This document shows positions 1-10,318 of a DNA stretch of 64,000 bases, one piece after another (the stretch's first letter is position 1; each line of letters begins with the position of its first letter). Source of the DNA: Pseudomonas sp. PDM04. Lineage in GTDB: Bacteria > Pseudomonadota > Gammaproteobacteria > Pseudomonadales > Pseudomonadaceae. The position numbers and the translations under genes are program-made. The notes under the pieces were generated by a model that saw nothing but the letters and a program-made list of their open reading frames with translations, ran no database searches and was not told the origin of the DNA. The stretch covers positions 1,364,001-1,428,000 of the forward strand of contig NZ_JACVAI010000001.1 of assembly GCF_014851765.1 (NCBI RefSeq), written 5' to 3'.

Positions 1-281
1 GCCGGTGCCGCCGCCGATCTGGTTACCCAGCAGACCGCCTGCCAGCGCACCGACCACCGTACCGGCGATCTGGTGTTGATCCTTGACCGGCGCCTGCCGG
101 GTCACCGTGACGTCCTTGCACACTTCACGTGGAGTCTTGATCTGTGTCTTGACCGGCTCGACGGCCAGTACTTGCGCATACTCAGGGCCGCTTTTTACCA
201 GGCTGTAGGTGGCAACAGCACCCCCGGCAGTCACACCGACAGCACCCAATACCGCACCAACCAGTAACGACTTGTTCACAT
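1..281 (-). CDS. Glycine zipper 2TM domain protein (partial)
   Basis: The gene runs off the left edge, so only the first 93 or so residues are visible. The ATG at 281 has a strong AGGAGGTT ribosome site just upstream. The product begins MNKSLLVGAVLGAVG, a hydrophobic export or anchor segment. A polar linker follows, then a glycine-rich stretch (AGTVVGALAGGLLGNQIGGG) typical of the glycine zipper 2TM family of envelope proteins. The family packs in the outer membrane or periplasm; the exact role here is unknown. It is separated from secF by a terminator. Confidence 0.8.
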
Positions 282-338
282 GAACCTCCTGACCATCACA
301 TGCGGGAACGCGCCCGCGCTTCTCCCAGCCTTGGAGCA

Positions 339-373
339 CAAAAAAAGGCGCGAGTTCAACTCGCGCCTTTTTT
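339..373. terminator. Bidirectional terminator between secF and the glycine-zipper gene
   Basis: A run of A, a GC-rich stem (ggcgcgagtt / aactcgcgcc) and a run of T form a symmetric intrinsic terminator. It lies just past the secF stop codon and would end the queA-secF operon; because of its symmetry it would also work on the other strand. Confidence 0.85.
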
Positions 374-412
374 GGTCATGCACAGCCGGGATCGCTTGAG
401 GTCAAAGAGCCC

Positions 413-1327
413 TCAAGGACGGTCGTCGACTTCCTTCTCGGTGTTCACCGTCGGGATCAGGTCTTCCGAGCTCAGGTTCAGCCAGATCAGCACCACGTTG
501 GCGATGTAGATCGACGAGTAGGTACCCGCCAACACACCCACCAGCAGCGCCAGGGAGAAGCCGTACAGGTTGTCGCCGCCGAAGAACAGCAGCGCCGCGA
601 TGGCCAGCAAGGTCGACACCGAGGTCGCGATGGTCCGCAGCAGGGTCTGGGTGGTCGAGATGTTGATGTTCTCGATCAGGCTGGCCTTGCGCAGCACACG
701 GAAGTTCTCGCGAACCCGGTCGAATACCACGATGGTGTCGTTGAGCGAGTAACCGATGATCGCCAGTACCGCCGCCAGCACCGTCAGGTCGAAGGTGATC
801 TGGAAGAACGACAGGATACCGATGGTCACGATCACGTCGTGGATCAGCGAAACGATGGCGCCGACCGCGAATTTCCACTGAAAGCGGAACGCCAGGTAGA
901 TCAGGATGCCGCCCAGCGCCATCAGCATGCCGAGGCCGCCCTGGTCGCGCAGTTCTTCACCGACCTGCGGGCCGACGAACTCGACGCGCTTGACCGTCGC
1001 CGGGTTGTCGCCGCCGACCTTCTGCAGCGCCTCGGCCACCTGGTGGCCCAGTTGCGGGTCTTCACCCGGCATCCGCACCAGCAGGTCGGTGGTGGCGCCG
1101 AAGTTCTGCACCACGGCTTCGTGATAACCGGACGAGACCAGCTGCTCACGCACCTTGGTCACGTCGGCCGGACGCTCGTAGGTCAGCTCGATGAGCGTAC
1201 CGCCGGTGAAGTCCAGGCCCCAGTTCATGCCCTTGGTGAAGACACTGAACAACGCCAGCAGGGTGAGGAACAATGTGACGCCGAACGCGAAGTTGCGGAC
1301 GCCCATGAAGTTGATTGTACGTAACAT
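413..1327 (-). CDS. secF: Protein translocase subunit SecF
   Basis: SecF works with SecD and YajC on the SecYEG channel, using proton motive force to help pull proteins across the inner membrane. The 304-aa product is of normal length. It opens with MLRTINFMGVRN and a first membrane helix, followed by the family motif DFTGGTLIEL near residue 40, a periplasmic domain of about 90 residues, and five more membrane helices, including the conserved stretch IIGYSLNDTIVVFDRVREN. It lies 9 bp downstream of secD and is the last gene of the operon. Confidence 0.97.
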   Translation of the reverse strand: MLRTINFMGVRNFAFGVTLFLTLLALFSVFTKGMNWGLDFTGGTLIELTYERPADVTKVREQLVSSGYHEAVVQNFGATTDLLVRMPGEDPQLGHQVAEALQKVGGDNPATVKRVEFVGPQVGEELRDQGGLGMLMALGGILIYLAFRFQWKFAVGAIVSLIHDVIVTIGILSFFQITFDLTVLAAVLAIIGYSLNDTIVVFDRVRENFRVLRKASLIENINISTTQTLLRTIATSVSTLLAIAALLFFGGDNLYGFSLALLVGVLAGTYSSIYIANVVLIWLNLSSEDLIPTVNTEKEVDDRP

Positions 1328-1336
1328 GGCAGCCCC

Positions 1337-3205
1337 TTAAATCCACAACTTCTTGAAGTCACGACCGCCGAAGATCAGGTTGACCATCGCGCGGGTGACC
1401 ATGATGGCCGTGAACATCGAAGTCAAAACCCCGAGGGACATGGTAACTGCGAAGCCCTTGACCGGGCCCGTGCCCATGGCGAACAGGATACCGCCCACCA
1501 GCAAGGTGGTCAGGTTGGCGTCGAGAATCGCGGTGAATGCGCGACTGAAACCTTCGTTGATCGCCCGCTGTACGGTCATGCCCGCCGCGATCTCTTCACG
1601 GATCCGCGAGAAGATCAGTACGTTGGCGTCGACCGCCATACCCATGGTCAACACGATACCGGCGATACCCGGCAGGGTCAGCGTTGCCCCCAGCAGCGAC
1701 ATCAGGGCCAGCAGCAGCACCATGTTCACCGCCAGCGCAACGGTGGCGATGATGCCGAAGAAGCGGTAGATGGCGATGATGAACAGCGACACGAACAGCA
1801 TGCCCCACAGCGAGGCATCGATACCCTTGGTGATGTTGTCGGCACCCAGGCTCGGGCCAATGGTGCGCTCTTCAGCGAAGTACATCGGTGCCGCCAGACC
1901 ACCGGCACGCAGCAGCAGCGCCAGTTCGGACGATTCGCCCTGGCCGTTCAGACCGGTGATACGGAACTGCGCACCCAGCGGCGACTGGATGGTCGCCAGG
2001 CTGATGATCTTCTTCTCTTCCTTGAAGGTCTGCACCGCGACGTCTTTCTCGACGCCATCGACCACTTGCTTGGTGTAGGTGGTGACCGGACGCTGTTCGA
2101 TGAAGATCACCGCCATGCTGCGACCGACGTTCGAACGGGTCGCACGGCTCATCAGCTCGCCGCCGTGACCGTCCAGACGAATGTTCACTTCCGGGGTGCC
2201 GTGCTCGCCGAAGCCGGCCTTGGCGTCAGTCACCTGGTCGCCGGTGATGATCAGGCCACGCTCGATCTGCGCCGGTGGACGGTTGCCCTCACGGAACTCG
2301 AAGGATTCGGAAGTGGCTTTCGAAGCACCCGGCTCGGCGGCCAGGCGGAACTCGAGGTTGGCCGTCTTGCCGAGGATACGCTTGGCTTCTGCGGTGTCCT
2401 GCACGCCCGGCAGCTCAACCACGATGCGGTTGGCGCCCTGACGCTGGACGATCGGTTCGGCAACACCCAGCTCGTTGACGCGGTTACGTACCGTGGTCAA
2501 GTTCTGCTTGATGGAGTATTCGCGGATTTCCGCCAGCTTGGCCGGGGTCATCGCCAGACGCAGTACCGCCTGACCATTGAGGTCGGCCGGAACGATGTCG
2601 AAATCGGTGAAACTCTTGCGGATCAGTGCACGGGCCTGTTCGCGGGAAGCCTCATCGGCGAAACCCAGCTGAATGGCGCCGTTGAGCTGCGGCAGGCTGC
2701 GATAGCGCAGCTTCTCTTTGCGCAACAGGCTCTTGACGTCGCCTTCGTAGACTTTCAGGCGTGCGTCGAGGGCTTTGTCCATGTCCACTTCGAGCAGGAA
2801 GTGCACACCACCGGACAAGTCCAGACCCAGCTTCATCGGGTGCGCGGCGAGGCTGCGCAGCCATTGCGGGGTGGTTTGTGCCAGGTTCAGGGCCACGACG
2901 TAGTCATCACCCAACGCCTTGCGCACAACGTCCTTGGCAGGCAACTGGTCTTCAGCCTTGACCAGGCGAATCAGACCGCCCTTGCCGCCGGCCGTCAGCG
3001 AAGTCGCCTTGACCTGCATCCCGGATTCCTTGAGCGCAGCGCTCACGCGATCCAGGTCAGCCTGATTGACCTGCAGCGCAGTACTTGCACCGCTGATCTG
3101 AATGGCCGGGTCATCGGGATAAAGATTGGGAGCGGAATAAATCAGCCCGATCGCCAGCACCGCCAGGATCAGAATGTATTTCCACAGAGGGTATTTGTTC
3201 AGCAT
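1337..3205 (-). CDS. secD: Protein translocase subunit SecD
   Basis: Larger partner of SecF in the Sec translocase accessory complex. The protein is 622 aa if started at the ATG at 3205 (MLNKYPLWKY); a GTG one codon earlier is possible. An N-terminal membrane helix is followed by the D1 motif LGLDLSGGVHFLLEVD near residue 130, a long periplasmic region, and the RND-type C-terminal membrane domain with GIVLTMGMAVDANVLIFSRI. Pseudomonas SecD is normally about 620 aa, so the gene is intact. It sits between yajC and secF in the usual order. Confidence 0.97.
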   Translation of the reverse strand: MLNKYPLWKYILILAVLAIGLIYSAPNLYPDDPAIQISGASTALQVNQADLDRVSAALKESGMQVKATSLTAGGKGGLIRLVKAEDQLPAKDVVRKALGDDYVVALNLAQTTPQWLRSLAAHPMKLGLDLSGGVHFLLEVDMDKALDARLKVYEGDVKSLLRKEKLRYRSLPQLNGAIQLGFADEASREQARALIRKSFTDFDIVPADLNGQAVLRLAMTPAKLAEIREYSIKQNLTTVRNRVNELGVAEPIVQRQGANRIVVELPGVQDTAEAKRILGKTANLEFRLAAEPGASKATSESFEFREGNRPPAQIERGLIITGDQVTDAKAGFGEHGTPEVNIRLDGHGGELMSRATRSNVGRSMAVIFIEQRPVTTYTKQVVDGVEKDVAVQTFKEEKKIISLATIQSPLGAQFRITGLNGQGESSELALLLRAGGLAAPMYFAEERTIGPSLGADNITKGIDASLWGMLFVSLFIIAIYRFFGIIATVALAVNMVLLLALMSLLGATLTLPGIAGIVLTMGMAVDANVLIFSRIREEIAAGMTVQRAINEGFSRAFTAILDANLTTLLVGGILFAMGTGPVKGFAVTMSLGVLTSMFTAIMVTRAMVNLIFGGRDFKKLWI

Positions 3206-3268
3206 CACGCCGCCCGTTTAGAACGCGGGGCGCCTTGCGCGCCCCGTCGATTGAGTAGAAGTTGAAAC

Positions 3269-3607
3269 TTAGATCGCTTTCAGCGTGCCCTTGGGCAGAG
3301 TGGCGGCGATGGCGCCTTTCTGGAACTTCATTTCGACGGTGTCGGAAACTTCCAGCACCACGAAATCATCGGCCACTTTGGTGATCTTGCCGGCGATGCC
3401 GCCGGTGGTGACCACTTCGTCGCCCTTCTGCAGGCTGCTCAGCAGGTTCTTCTGCTCTTTGGCGCGCTTGGCCTGTGGACGCCAGATCATCAGGTAGAAG
3501 ATGACCAGGAAACCGACCAGGAAAATCCACTCAAAACCGCCACCCATAGGGCCGGCAGCTGCCGGTGCAGCAGCGTCAGCCATGGCATTCGAGATAAAAA
3601 AGCTCAT
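3269..3607 (-). CDS. yajC: Preprotein translocase subunit YajC
   Basis: Small single-pass inner-membrane protein of the SecDF-YajC complex. The 112-aa product has an alanine-rich N-terminus, one membrane helix (FEWIFLVGFLVIFYLMIW), and the cytoplasmic family motif with RPQAKRAKEQ and GDEVVTTGGIAGKI. It lies between tgt and secD, as in most gammaproteobacteria. Confidence 0.97.
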   Translation of the reverse strand: MSFFISNAMADAAAPAAAGPMGGGFEWIFLVGFLVIFYLMIWRPQAKRAKEQKNLLSSLQKGDEVVTTGGIAGKITKVADDFVVLEVSDTVEMKFQKGAIAATLPKGTLKAI

Positions 3608-3650
3608 TTAGCACTCCAGTTGCAAATGTTGAATCTTGGGGTCAGAAAAC

Positions 3651-5830
<2,180 letters not shown>

Positions 5831-5937
5831 GATGGGGTTCGTCTAGCAGGGCCGGGAAGTCTAGCGGAAATATCAAAAATTCTCCATGTACCTGATTGAC
5901 CGAGGGTTATCACCTCTCTATACTTCGCCGCCATTGA

Positions 5938-6022
5938 GCCCTGATGGCGGAATTGGTAGACGCGGCGGATTCAAAATCCGTTTTCGAAAGGAGTGGGAGT
6001 TCGAGTCTCCCTCGGGGCACCA
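5938..6022 (+). tRNA. tRNA-Leu (anticodon CAA)
   Basis: The cloverleaf folds by eye. The acceptor stem GCCCTGA pairs with TCGGGGC, followed by discriminator A and an encoded CCA. The D-arm contains GGTAGAC, the anticodon stem is GCGGA/TCCGT with loop TTCAAAA giving anticodon CAA, there is a long variable arm as in leucine tRNAs, and the T-arm is GGGAGTTCGAGTCTCCC. The 3' end is the insertion target of the island beginning here; the last part of the gene is therefore probably supplied by the island. Confidence 0.95.
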
Positions 6023-6092
6023 CATAGCAGTATCTGAGAGTCTCTACCAGCCTCTCAGACCCAAAGAAACCGGCCACTTGGCCGGTTTTTTT
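6005..6092 (+). repeat. attL-like site: tRNA-Leu 3' end plus terminator
   Basis: Starts in the T-arm of the tRNA (gtctccctcgg) and continues through the CCA, the shared caccacatagcag stretch and the terminator. The same layout recurs at 24177 and 34997. The crossover core is probably within gtctccctcgg. Confidence 0.8.
6067..6092 (+). terminator. Terminator downstream of tRNA-Leu
   Basis: Stem aaccggcc / ggccggtt with a short loop and seven T. It ends the tRNA transcript and is also part of the repeated att segment. Confidence 0.85.
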
Positions 6093-6128
6093 GTGTCTAT
6101 CTATCTACCCCTGTCTCCCCTTATCCGT

Positions 6129-6183
6129 TGTATCCCTGTATCCCTACTTGTATCCTGAGAAAAATACCGAACTTTGGGATACA
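6129..6183 (+). promoter_or_regulatory. Putative integrase arm-binding sites at the left end
   Basis: TGTATCCCT occurs at 6129-6137 and 6137-6145, TGTATCCT at 6149-6156, and the reverse complement GGGATACA at 6176-6183. The same word recurs just before the two other att copies, which suggests arm-type sites for the island integrase. The last site overlaps the integrase ribosome-binding region, so binding there could repress int expression. Confidence 0.6.
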
Positions 6184-6186
6184 AGG

Positions 6187-7428
6187 ATGAAGCGCGCAGA
6201 CATCAAGCGCCGCCCTCTCGCTGACACGACACTTGCGGGATTGGAGCCGGAATCAAAGGAATACCGGGAACTGGACGGAAACGGCCTCTACTTCAGAGTC
6301 AAACCTGATGGTGGTAAATCCTGGCAGCTCCGCTACAAACGTCCGGCGGGCAATTGGGCTTGGATGGGGCTCGGGGGCTACCCGGAAGTAAGTGGCGCGT
6401 TGGCTCGGGACAAAGCTGCTGAACTGCGTAAGGTAGTTAGCAGCGGCGCCGATCCTCTCGAACAGAAACGCTCTGCCAAAGCTGCCATTGACGCTGCCAG
6501 GACTCGGACCTTTCGAGCTGCCGCGGAAGCTTGGCTCAAGGCCAAAGAAGAAAAGGGCCTCGCCCCCTCCACTCTTAACAAAATCCGCACTTACCTCGAC
6601 AAGGACATACTCCCGGCGCTGGGAGATAAGCCCCTCGACGAAATCACCCGTACCGACTGCGCAAATCTTCAGGCATCCCTCGAAGCCCGAGACGCACACA
6701 ACGTGGCGGAAAAGTGCCGCACTTGGATAAATCAGATCTTCGGCCGAGCCATCGGCCTAGGGCTCACGGAAAACGATCCGGGCAGCCGGCTCCGTGACAT
6801 CGCGGCTCAAGCACCTAGAACTCAACAGCATCCACATTTGCTTGAGCCTGAGTTGCCGGAATTTCTCCAGGCACTCAAAAATACGCCGAGCAGGTTGACG
6901 GCCCGTACTGCGGCACGACTTTGTATCTGGACAGCATCCCGGCCCGGCATGGTGCGTTTAGCTGAATGGAAGGAGTTTGATCTTGAGAAGGCCATTTGGA
7001 CCACACCTGCTGCCAAGATGAAGATGCGTCGAGACTTTGTTTGCCCACTCCCGCATCAAGCCGTTGCAGCACTGAAGGAGCTTCGTAGCTTAACTGGTAG
7101 GAGCCGCTGGCTCTTCCCCGGAGTTGGGGCTAAACATCCGACCATCAGTGAAAACACTATCAACAAGATCTTTGCGACCATTGGCTACAAAGGTCGGCTT
7201 GTGGGTCACGGCACTCGCCATACGGCAAGCACCTTGCTTCGAGAACACGGCTGGCCGAAAGAACACGTCGAAGCACAGCTGGCTCATAAAGAGGAAGGCA
7301 TTTCAGGGGTGTATAACAAGGCCCAGTACCTGGAACAACGCATAAAGATGATGCAGTGGTATGCCGATCACCTCGATTCGCTGGAGGCGGGAAATGTAGT
7401 TCAAGGTCAATTTGGAAAGGCTGTATGA
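6187..7428 (+). CDS. Tyrosine recombinase, P4-type integrase
   Basis: Site-specific recombinase that would insert and excise the island at tRNA-Leu. I start it at the ATG at 6187 (MKRADIKRRPLADTTLAGLE, 413 aa), preceded by AAGG. The N-terminal DUF4102-type arm-binding domain (about residues 10-90) is followed by a SAM-like core-binding domain and a catalytic domain. The latter shows TASRPGMVRLAEW (first Arg), GHGTRHTAS (HxxR), LAH, and the nucleophile region VYNKAQY with Tyr376. It is apparently intact and the only integrase in the window. It lies 165 bp from the tRNA. Confidence 0.95.
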   Translation: MKRADIKRRPLADTTLAGLEPESKEYRELDGNGLYFRVKPDGGKSWQLRYKRPAGNWAWMGLGGYPEVSGALARDKAAELRKVVSSGADPLEQKRSAKAAIDAARTRTFRAAAEAWLKAKEEKGLAPSTLNKIRTYLDKDILPALGDKPLDEITRTDCANLQASLEARDAHNVAEKCRTWINQIFGRAIGLGLTENDPGSRLRDIAAQAPRTQQHPHLLEPELPEFLQALKNTPSRLTARTAARLCIWTASRPGMVRLAEWKEFDLEKAIWTTPAAKMKMRRDFVCPLPHQAVAALKELRSLTGRSRWLFPGVGAKHPTISENTINKIFATIGYKGRLVGHGTRHTASTLLREHGWPKEHVEAQLAHKEEGISGVYNKAQYLEQRIKMMQWYADHLDSLEAGNVVQGQFGKAV

Positions 7429-7429
7429 G

Positions 7430-7600
7430 AGTTCGTAACCGCCCCCCCTCTAAAACCGGTGTAACGCGTGTAACTCGTGTAACGCTCAGCGCGAAACGCC
7501 CAGATTCATTGGCTTTCATAGCTGTTACACACTCGAGCGGGATGGCGTTGCACCGATGTAACGACGATCAAACGTGTAACGCCAAAAGCGGCACTCGATT
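7430..7600. repeat. GTGTAAC iteron cluster after the integrase
   Basis: The 279 bp between int and the next gene hold repeats of GTGTAAC: three in tandem at 7458-7483 next to the palindrome accggt, then gttacac near 7524 and further copies to about 7584. The tandem block is nearly the reverse complement of a block in the origin-like elements at about 22863 and 33745. In P4-type satellites iterons lie at both an origin and a second cis-acting region; this could be the second site. Confidence 0.55.
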
Positions 7601-7707
7601 GCTGCCGGCCGATCTCCTTTGCGCATCGCTAAAGCACGTCTCTCGCTGGTTACGCTCGAATTACTTAGGGCGTGGGATCGAGCGTCACACGCTAAGAGCC
7701 GTGGTCA

Positions 7708-8547
7708 ATGATTAACCACAACCCAATTTTGCACTCAGCACTTGCTGCTAGCCTGATCGAGTATTTCTCAGATCGACCGCTCTACAGGTTGTGCACCGAG
7801 CAATTGGCCGACGCATTTGAATTGATTCATCAAAGCTCCGCGCGCCTTCAAACCGGCCACATCAACAGTGATCTGGGCCGTCTGTGCATCCAAACAACAA
7901 AGCACGAAGAGGTTATCTATCAGTACGCCTCAACGGACAATAAAGCTCGTCTTGCGCACTGGGTTCGCCAGTACAGCAAGTGCCACACGGCATCGGATCG
8001 CGAGGCACATGCTGCCTATGTCATGGCCTGTGCGGTGAAGGCATTGGAAGCACTGGATGATTGGATGCGTGATACCGATCGCGCGGCGTGGTCGCATGGG
8101 GGTGAACCTCCACCTGACTGGCCGTGGGATCTTTATTGCCAATTTGTGGAGACGCAAATCGACCCCAACGAGCGCGCCCACGCGCTCGACCAGTTTGTTC
8201 TTCACTTGGAACCCATCAAAGCATTGCCGTGCTTGATCGACGACGAGCTGCGCCCCATCGCAGAAAGAACGATCAAGAGGGCCATCCGCGCTAAAGGGGG
8301 CATCCTAAGCGGCATCGAGCGCAGCAAAGATGTGAGCGCCCGCGACGCCGCTATCGTTCGCCAGGGCCGACACTACTTTTTGAGCGGAAAGGCTGACCGG
8401 GACATCACATCGGCGGTGCTTGCCTGGCTGAAACGAGAGGTCGCTAAACCACCAACGCAGCGAGCAGAATGGGTTACTCCCGAAACGGAAAAGGCACTTT
8501 CACGCAAAAGCGTGGAGGACATTCTTAAACGCAACTTCGTTCTGTGA
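7708..8547 (+). CDS. Hypothetical island protein, 279 aa
   Basis: I do not recognise the family. The product is soluble with no signal peptide or membrane segment. It is mostly helical in composition, with several Trp and Cys residues in the middle (WSHGGEPPPDWPWDLYCQF) and a basic C-terminal third (ERTIKRAIRAKGGILSGIERSK). It lies between the integrase with its iteron cluster and the AlpA-like regulator, a position often used for regulatory or replication-accessory genes in satellites. No homologue is present in island 2. The start has only a weak ribosome site. Confidence 0.65.
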   Translation: MINHNPILHSALAASLIEYFSDRPLYRLCTEQLADAFELIHQSSARLQTGHINSDLGRLCIQTTKHEEVIYQYASTDNKARLAHWVRQYSKCHTASDREAHAAYVMACAVKALEALDDWMRDTDRAAWSHGGEPPPDWPWDLYCQFVETQIDPNERAHALDQFVLHLEPIKALPCLIDDELRPIAERTIKRAIRAKGGILSGIERSKDVSARDAAIVRQGRHYFLSGKADRDITSAVLAWLKREVAKPPTQRAEWVTPETEKALSRKSVEDILKRNFVL

Positions 8548-8643
8548 ATTCAGATTTCAACTGGATTTCAAATGGAAGTGAACTGCTTACCGGCGTCCAT
8601 TCTCTAGACCATTGCTCTCGACTGTCCAAACCAATCGAGAGCA

Positions 8644-8931
8644 ATGCCTATGAATACCTCTGTAACCGAACTTCCTCGCAAGACGCCCTCCAATCCCCCT
8701 TCACTCTTTGACGCTACCTCGACCCTCATTCGCATGCGTGAGGTCGAAGGCATCGTGGGCATGAAGCGCTCGACCATCTACAAACTGATGCAGCGCACCG
8801 ACTGCGGTTTTCCCCTGCCCGTCAAACTGAGCAATAGCAATGCCCGTGGTGCGCCGGTGGCCTGGGTATTGTCGGAAGTACAAGCATGGGCACGAGGCCG
8901 CATTGAGGCGCGTGATCAGGTGGCGGCATGA
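8644..8931 (+). CDS. AlpA-family transcriptional regulator
   Basis: A 95-aa protein whose central part (MREVEGIVGMKRSTIYKLMQ) is the MerR/AlpA-type winged helix-turn-helix, followed by FPLPVKLS and WVLSEVQAWARGRIEAR, as in AlpA of CP4-57 and P4 Vis. Such proteins typically activate integrase or excision genes. The N-terminal 30 residues are a low-complexity extension; a second ATG lies two codons in. It overlaps the next gene by 4 bp (ATGA), suggesting translational coupling. Confidence 0.88.
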   Translation: MPMNTSVTELPRKTPSNPPSLFDATSTLIRMREVEGIVGMKRSTIYKLMQRTDCGFPLPVKLSNSNARGAPVAWVLSEVQAWARGRIEARDQVAA

Positions 8932-9233
8932 CGCGCAAGACCGCCGATAACGCCTTCATGCATCCCTTTTCCGTATTGCGCCGGATCGGCTTTTCATCTC
9001 GCGTGATGCAACGCCTTGAGCGCTATCGCAGCCGACAGGACAAAAAAGGGCGCGTGGTCAGCGTACTGAGCTGGGCCGACGGCACCTGGTGCGCCCTCTC
9101 TCTCCACAGCGAAAAAGTCGGTGCAGTAGTCGTCGACGAAGGCCAGCAAAGCCAAGCCTACCAAGACGCGCGCGCGATGCTCAGCGGCGGCTTTCTACCC
9201 CTGCTCTCCCTGCGCTGGGAAACCCATGCCTGA
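8928..9233 (+). CDS. Hypothetical protein, 101 aa
   Basis: Overlaps the AlpA-like gene by ATGA and is probably co-translated with it. The product is basic at the start (MTRKTADNAFMHPF, RLERYRSRQDKKGR) and ends in a short beta-rich half (VSVLSWADGTWCALSLHSEKVGA). No family is recognised. A GC-rich hairpin follows the stop codon. Confidence 0.7.
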   Translation: MTRKTADNAFMHPFSVLRRIGFSSRVMQRLERYRSRQDKKGRVVSVLSWADGTWCALSLHSEKVGAVVVDEGQQSQAYQDARAMLSGGFLPLLSLRWETHA

Positions 9234-9238
9234 AATGA

Positions 9239-9268
9239 AAACGCCTCCGGGGGCGATCCGGAGGCGTT
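9239..9268 (+). terminator. Hairpin after the alpA-like operon
   Basis: An 11-bp stem (aacgcctccgg / ccggaggcgtt) with a short loop. It lacks a T run, so it may be a weak terminator or an RNA-stabilising hairpin. Confidence 0.5.
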
Positions 9269-9370
9269 GAGGTAAATCTACATGCCCGAACAATCTATGC
9301 CGCACCTGAAAAATTCGCAAGCCACCTTTGCAGTTGCACTTTCAAAAAACGGACGTTACTCTCTGGCCAT

Positions 9371-9609
9371 CGCTGCAAATTCAGCGATTGGGCTTGGCGG
9401 CCCAAACAGTACAAGGCGCAACAGCGCCCCCATTACGATTGCAGGCGCTTTTTTTGTGCCCGCATTCCCGTGTTATGGCGGGTTGCGTAGGAGCACCCTC
9501 GGGTGCGCCGGTCTCCTTGTACGCCGGTCCGCCAATCCTGCGCAATCCGTCACCCAAATCTGCTTGGCGGCAGACGGTGACGGTTCCTCAGTACAAGGAG
9601 CCTTCACAA
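9371..9609 (+). ncRNA. Candidate C4-like antisense/leader RNA, copy 1
   Basis: The leader starts with cgctgcaaattcagcg, has a ggcgcaacagcgcc hairpin and a second hairpin gcaccctcgggtgc at 9492-9505. The octamer gtacaagg occurs at 9409-9416 and again at 9591-9598, where it overlaps the AAGGAG ribosome site of the next ORF. Between them, at 9515-9522, lies its exact complement ccttgtac. This lets an upstream RNA mask the ribosome site, as in phage P1 C4. A second locus at 38191 has the same layout with a different, still self-complementary, word (caatcaagg), so the pairing covaries. Confidence 0.6.
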
Positions 9610-9771
9610 ATGCAACATGCCCTCAATCCGTCCAAAATTCGCGCCGCTGCACACCGTGCAATGGCTCTCGCCGCTCTACACGCCAACTCCAGCCTCGCTA
9701 CACGCCTTACCCGTTACAACGCCCACATGGCCAAAGCCCGCGCTCTCGAATCCGCAGGCGGTGCCCAATGA
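9610..9771 (+). CDS. Short leader peptide, 53 aa, coupled to the next gene
   Basis: ATG at 9610 lies 9 bp after AAGGAG. The 53-aa basic, alanine-rich product (MQHALNPSKIRAAAHRAM...) has no recognised family. Its stop overlaps the next start as ATGA. A leader ORF with the same arrangement precedes the DUF3077 gene at 38523, so it may serve mainly to couple translation to the C4-like control region. Confidence 0.6.
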   Translation: MQHALNPSKIRAAAHRAMALAALHANSSLATRLTRYNAHMAKARALESAGGAQ

Positions 9772-10049
9772 GCAAACCACTGAGCTTCGCCCTGCCCGAA
9801 AACCTGCTCTGCGTTGATTCGACAGTGGACGCAGGTGTACCCATCGACGCGATCACCTGCGCTATTGCACGCGCCGACTCGGTGTTGACCTTGCTCGAGG
9901 ATCATTTCGAAGGCGAGTCGCGCCTTGCCAATCATGTGATCGCCGCCGTCATTTGGGATGTGCGCGGCACTCTCGGCCTGATCAAAACCCTCGCCTTGTA
10001 CGGTGACACCACCTCCATTCCTGCGGCGCGCCAAGGCGGTTCGCTATGA
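9768..10049 (+). CDS. Small DUF3077-like protein, 93 aa
   Basis: Soluble 93-aa protein with the phrase DAGVPIDAITCAIARADSVLTLLEDHFEG. This resembles the NAGVPVDEALEMASLLQHYANEL region of the next gene, so the two look like divergent paralogues of the DUF3077 type common in Pseudomonas and its islands. The function of the family is unknown. It is translationally coupled on both sides (ATGA overlap upstream, 4-bp overlap downstream). Confidence 0.7.
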   Translation: MSKPLSFALPENLLCVDSTVDAGVPIDAITCAIARADSVLTLLEDHFEGESRLANHVIAAVIWDVRGTLGLIKTLALYGDTTSIPAARQGGSL

Positions 10050-10318
10050 CCACTTCGATTACCCCCGGTAACACCTCGTTTTCTCGCGTCAATGCGACCG
10101 ACCTAAAGCTGTTCCGAGTGAATGCCGGCGTGCCAGTCGATGAAGCACTTGAGATGGCGTCCTTGCTGCAACACTACGCCAACGAACTCACGCTTGACGC
10201 CGCCATGAGCGACAAAGGCGAGCGCTTCAGCTGGCCGGCGCTGTACCTCGGTGAAATGGCTAAAGCCCTGATCGACGACGTCGGCGATGCCCTTTTCCTG
10301 TCGAGGGCTGACACATGA
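10046..10318 (+). CDS. DUF3077 domain protein, 90 aa
   Basis: A 90-aa soluble protein with the DUF3077 pattern LFRVNAGVPVDEALEMASLL followed by SWPALYLGEMAKALIDDV. The chromosomal protein at 38523 has the matching HVTRGVPLVDALSMASDFLF and HAWAAHYLTSMSKALVDDAV. The molecular role of the family is not established. It overlaps the genes on both sides by 4 bp, placing it in one translational unit with the large replication protein. Confidence 0.85.
   Translation: MTTSITPGNTSFSRVNATDLKLFRVNAGVPVDEALEMASLLQHYANELTLDAAMSDKGERFSWPALYLGEMAKALIDDVGDALFLSRADT

Noticed and set aside
2066..3265. A 399-codon plus-strand frame over secD
   Set aside because: A shadow of the conserved secD gene on the other strand.
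9282..9609. Coding frames through the C4-like leader
   Set aside because: They run through hairpins with covarying complementary words and a T run, and the downstream genes have their own starts at 9610 and 9768.
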